Source: an uncultured Spirochaetales bacterium
GTDB lineage: Bacteria > Spirochaetota > Spirochaetia > Sphaerochaetales > Sphaerochaetaceae
DNA length: 58,843 nucleotides
Direction: 5' to 3'
Assembly (NCBI GenBank): GCA_949283305.1
Contig: CASDRU010000016.1
Location: 74,155 to 132,997 of the forward strand
Made by a program: the position numbers and the translations under genes. The stretch's first letter is position 1. Each line of letters starts with the position of its first letter. Shown piece by piece: positions 58,691-58,843 of this stretch. The notes below the pieces were generated by a model. That model was not told the origin of the DNA and ran no database searches. It saw only the letters and a list, made by a program, of their open reading frames with translations.

Positions 58691-58823
58691 CGCTTGAAGA
58701 TGAGGCTTCCGGCTTCAACGCAGAATGCTTTTCTGCCTCATATGAGGTATCAAAGGCTGACTTCTGCTCCACCGGAGTACGCTTCTGTTCCGGAAGCGTG
58801 CAGGATATTTTATGCTTTCCTGC
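58668..58823 (-). ncRNA. Putative omega-RNA (reRNA) scaffold of TnpB
   Basis: In TnpB elements the guide RNA comes from the 3' end of tnpB and the right end. Here a series of hairpins covers that region: GCAGGA/TCCTGC (58800-58823), ACGCTTC/GAAGCGT (58779-58799), CCTCATATGAGG (58736-58747), GCAGAA/TTCTGC (58720-58736) and the terminal CCTCATCTT/AAGATGAGG. The guide would be the flanking DNA beginning at 58667 and running down, that is, sequence of the interrupted gene. The 5' limit is not known. Confidence 0.6.
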
Positions 58824-58841
58824 AAGCAGCAATGTTTTAGC
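58683..58841 (-). CDS. tnpB: TnpB-family RNA-guided nuclease, C-terminal tail (partial)
   Basis: A frame open from the right edge to TAA gives 52 residues: AKTLLLAGKHKISC, then TLPEQKRTPVEQKSAF and a tail EAEKHSALKPEASSSSVS. The start fits the end of the RuvC domain, where TnpB proteins read DRDxxAAKTLL after the zinc finger. The following PVEQ and KPEA-type tail is common in IS605 OrfB proteins, where this region is under RNA rather than protein selection. The stop lies inside the terminal hairpin. Catalytic residues are outside the window. Confidence 0.75.
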   Translation of the reverse strand, partial: AKTLLLAGKHKISCTLPEQKRTPVEQKSAFDTSYEAEKHSALKPEASSSSVS

Positions 58842-58843
58842 GG

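Larger units (their letters stand above)
58668..58843 (-). mobile_element. Right end of an IS200/IS605-type (TnpB) element
   Basis: The end is marked on the minus strand by GGTTCAC (58674 down to 58668), preceded by a perfect nine-pair hairpin CCTCATCTT/AAGATGAGG (58676-58705) and a GGAAG. This GAAGC-hairpin-GGTTCAC layout is characteristic of the right end of TnpB-carrying elements. The rest of the element lies beyond the right edge. No inverted terminal repeats are expected for this family. Confidence 0.8.

Overview
The window looks like a chromosomal segment of a host-associated spirochaete (order Spirochaetales, near Sphaerochaeta/Treponema). This rests on a long coiled-coil protein of the spirochaetal type, the gene order tuf-S10-spc-alpha followed downstream by grpE-dnaK-dnaJ, an alpha operon without rpsD, a spc operon without adk, map or infA, and an L33 whose second zinc pair is Cys/His. 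No species can be named from sequence alone. No rRNA, CRISPR array or prophage is visible. Most genes lie on the minus strand.

Layout. 1-4.8 kb: the 3' end of a uridine-kinase-type nucleoside kinase (+) meets a compact minus-strand operon running galactokinase-like protein, surE, a Cys-cluster protein, nifS, nifU and an XRE regulator. 4.8-11 kb: rho-rpmE with its own promoter and terminator, then rpsT, an HU-like protein, lnt, cinA and ybaK as one operon. 11-15 kb: ricT, dusB (+), an aberrant purD-like gene (+) and rlmB. 15-23 kb: der, a HAD phosphatase, the coiled-coil protein, grpE, dnaK and dnaJ, with a strong hairpin between dnaK and dnaJ. 23-26 kb: a small membrane-anchored protein (+), ymdB and rny. 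26-40 kb: tuf, the S10-spc-alpha ribosomal genes, secY, rpoA and rplQ in one uninterrupted array. 40-53.4 kb: two small genes in the place usually held by fusA, then rpsG, rpsL, rpoC, rpoB, rplL, rplJ, rplA, rplK, nusG, secE, tRNA-Trp, rpmG and tRNA-Thr. 53.4-58.8 kb: glycogen phosphorylase (+), beta-glucuronidase (-) and a cobaltochelatase-like gene (+).

The last 175 bases hold the most interesting item. On the minus strand they carry the C-terminal tail of an IS200/IS605-type TnpB, its structured omega-RNA region and the transposon right end. This end interrupts the cobaltochelatase-like gene, so the last six codons of that reading frame are transposon sequence.

Functionally the window is dominated by transcription and translation machinery with many internal hairpins that probably set relative expression (tuf/rpsJ, rplL/rpoB, dnaK/dnaJ). 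Several enzyme-family members have lost hallmark residues (galactokinase-like, PurD-like), RpoB has a small insertion in fork loop 2, and the carbohydrate genes at the right suggest a gut-type life on glucuronides and stored glycogen.
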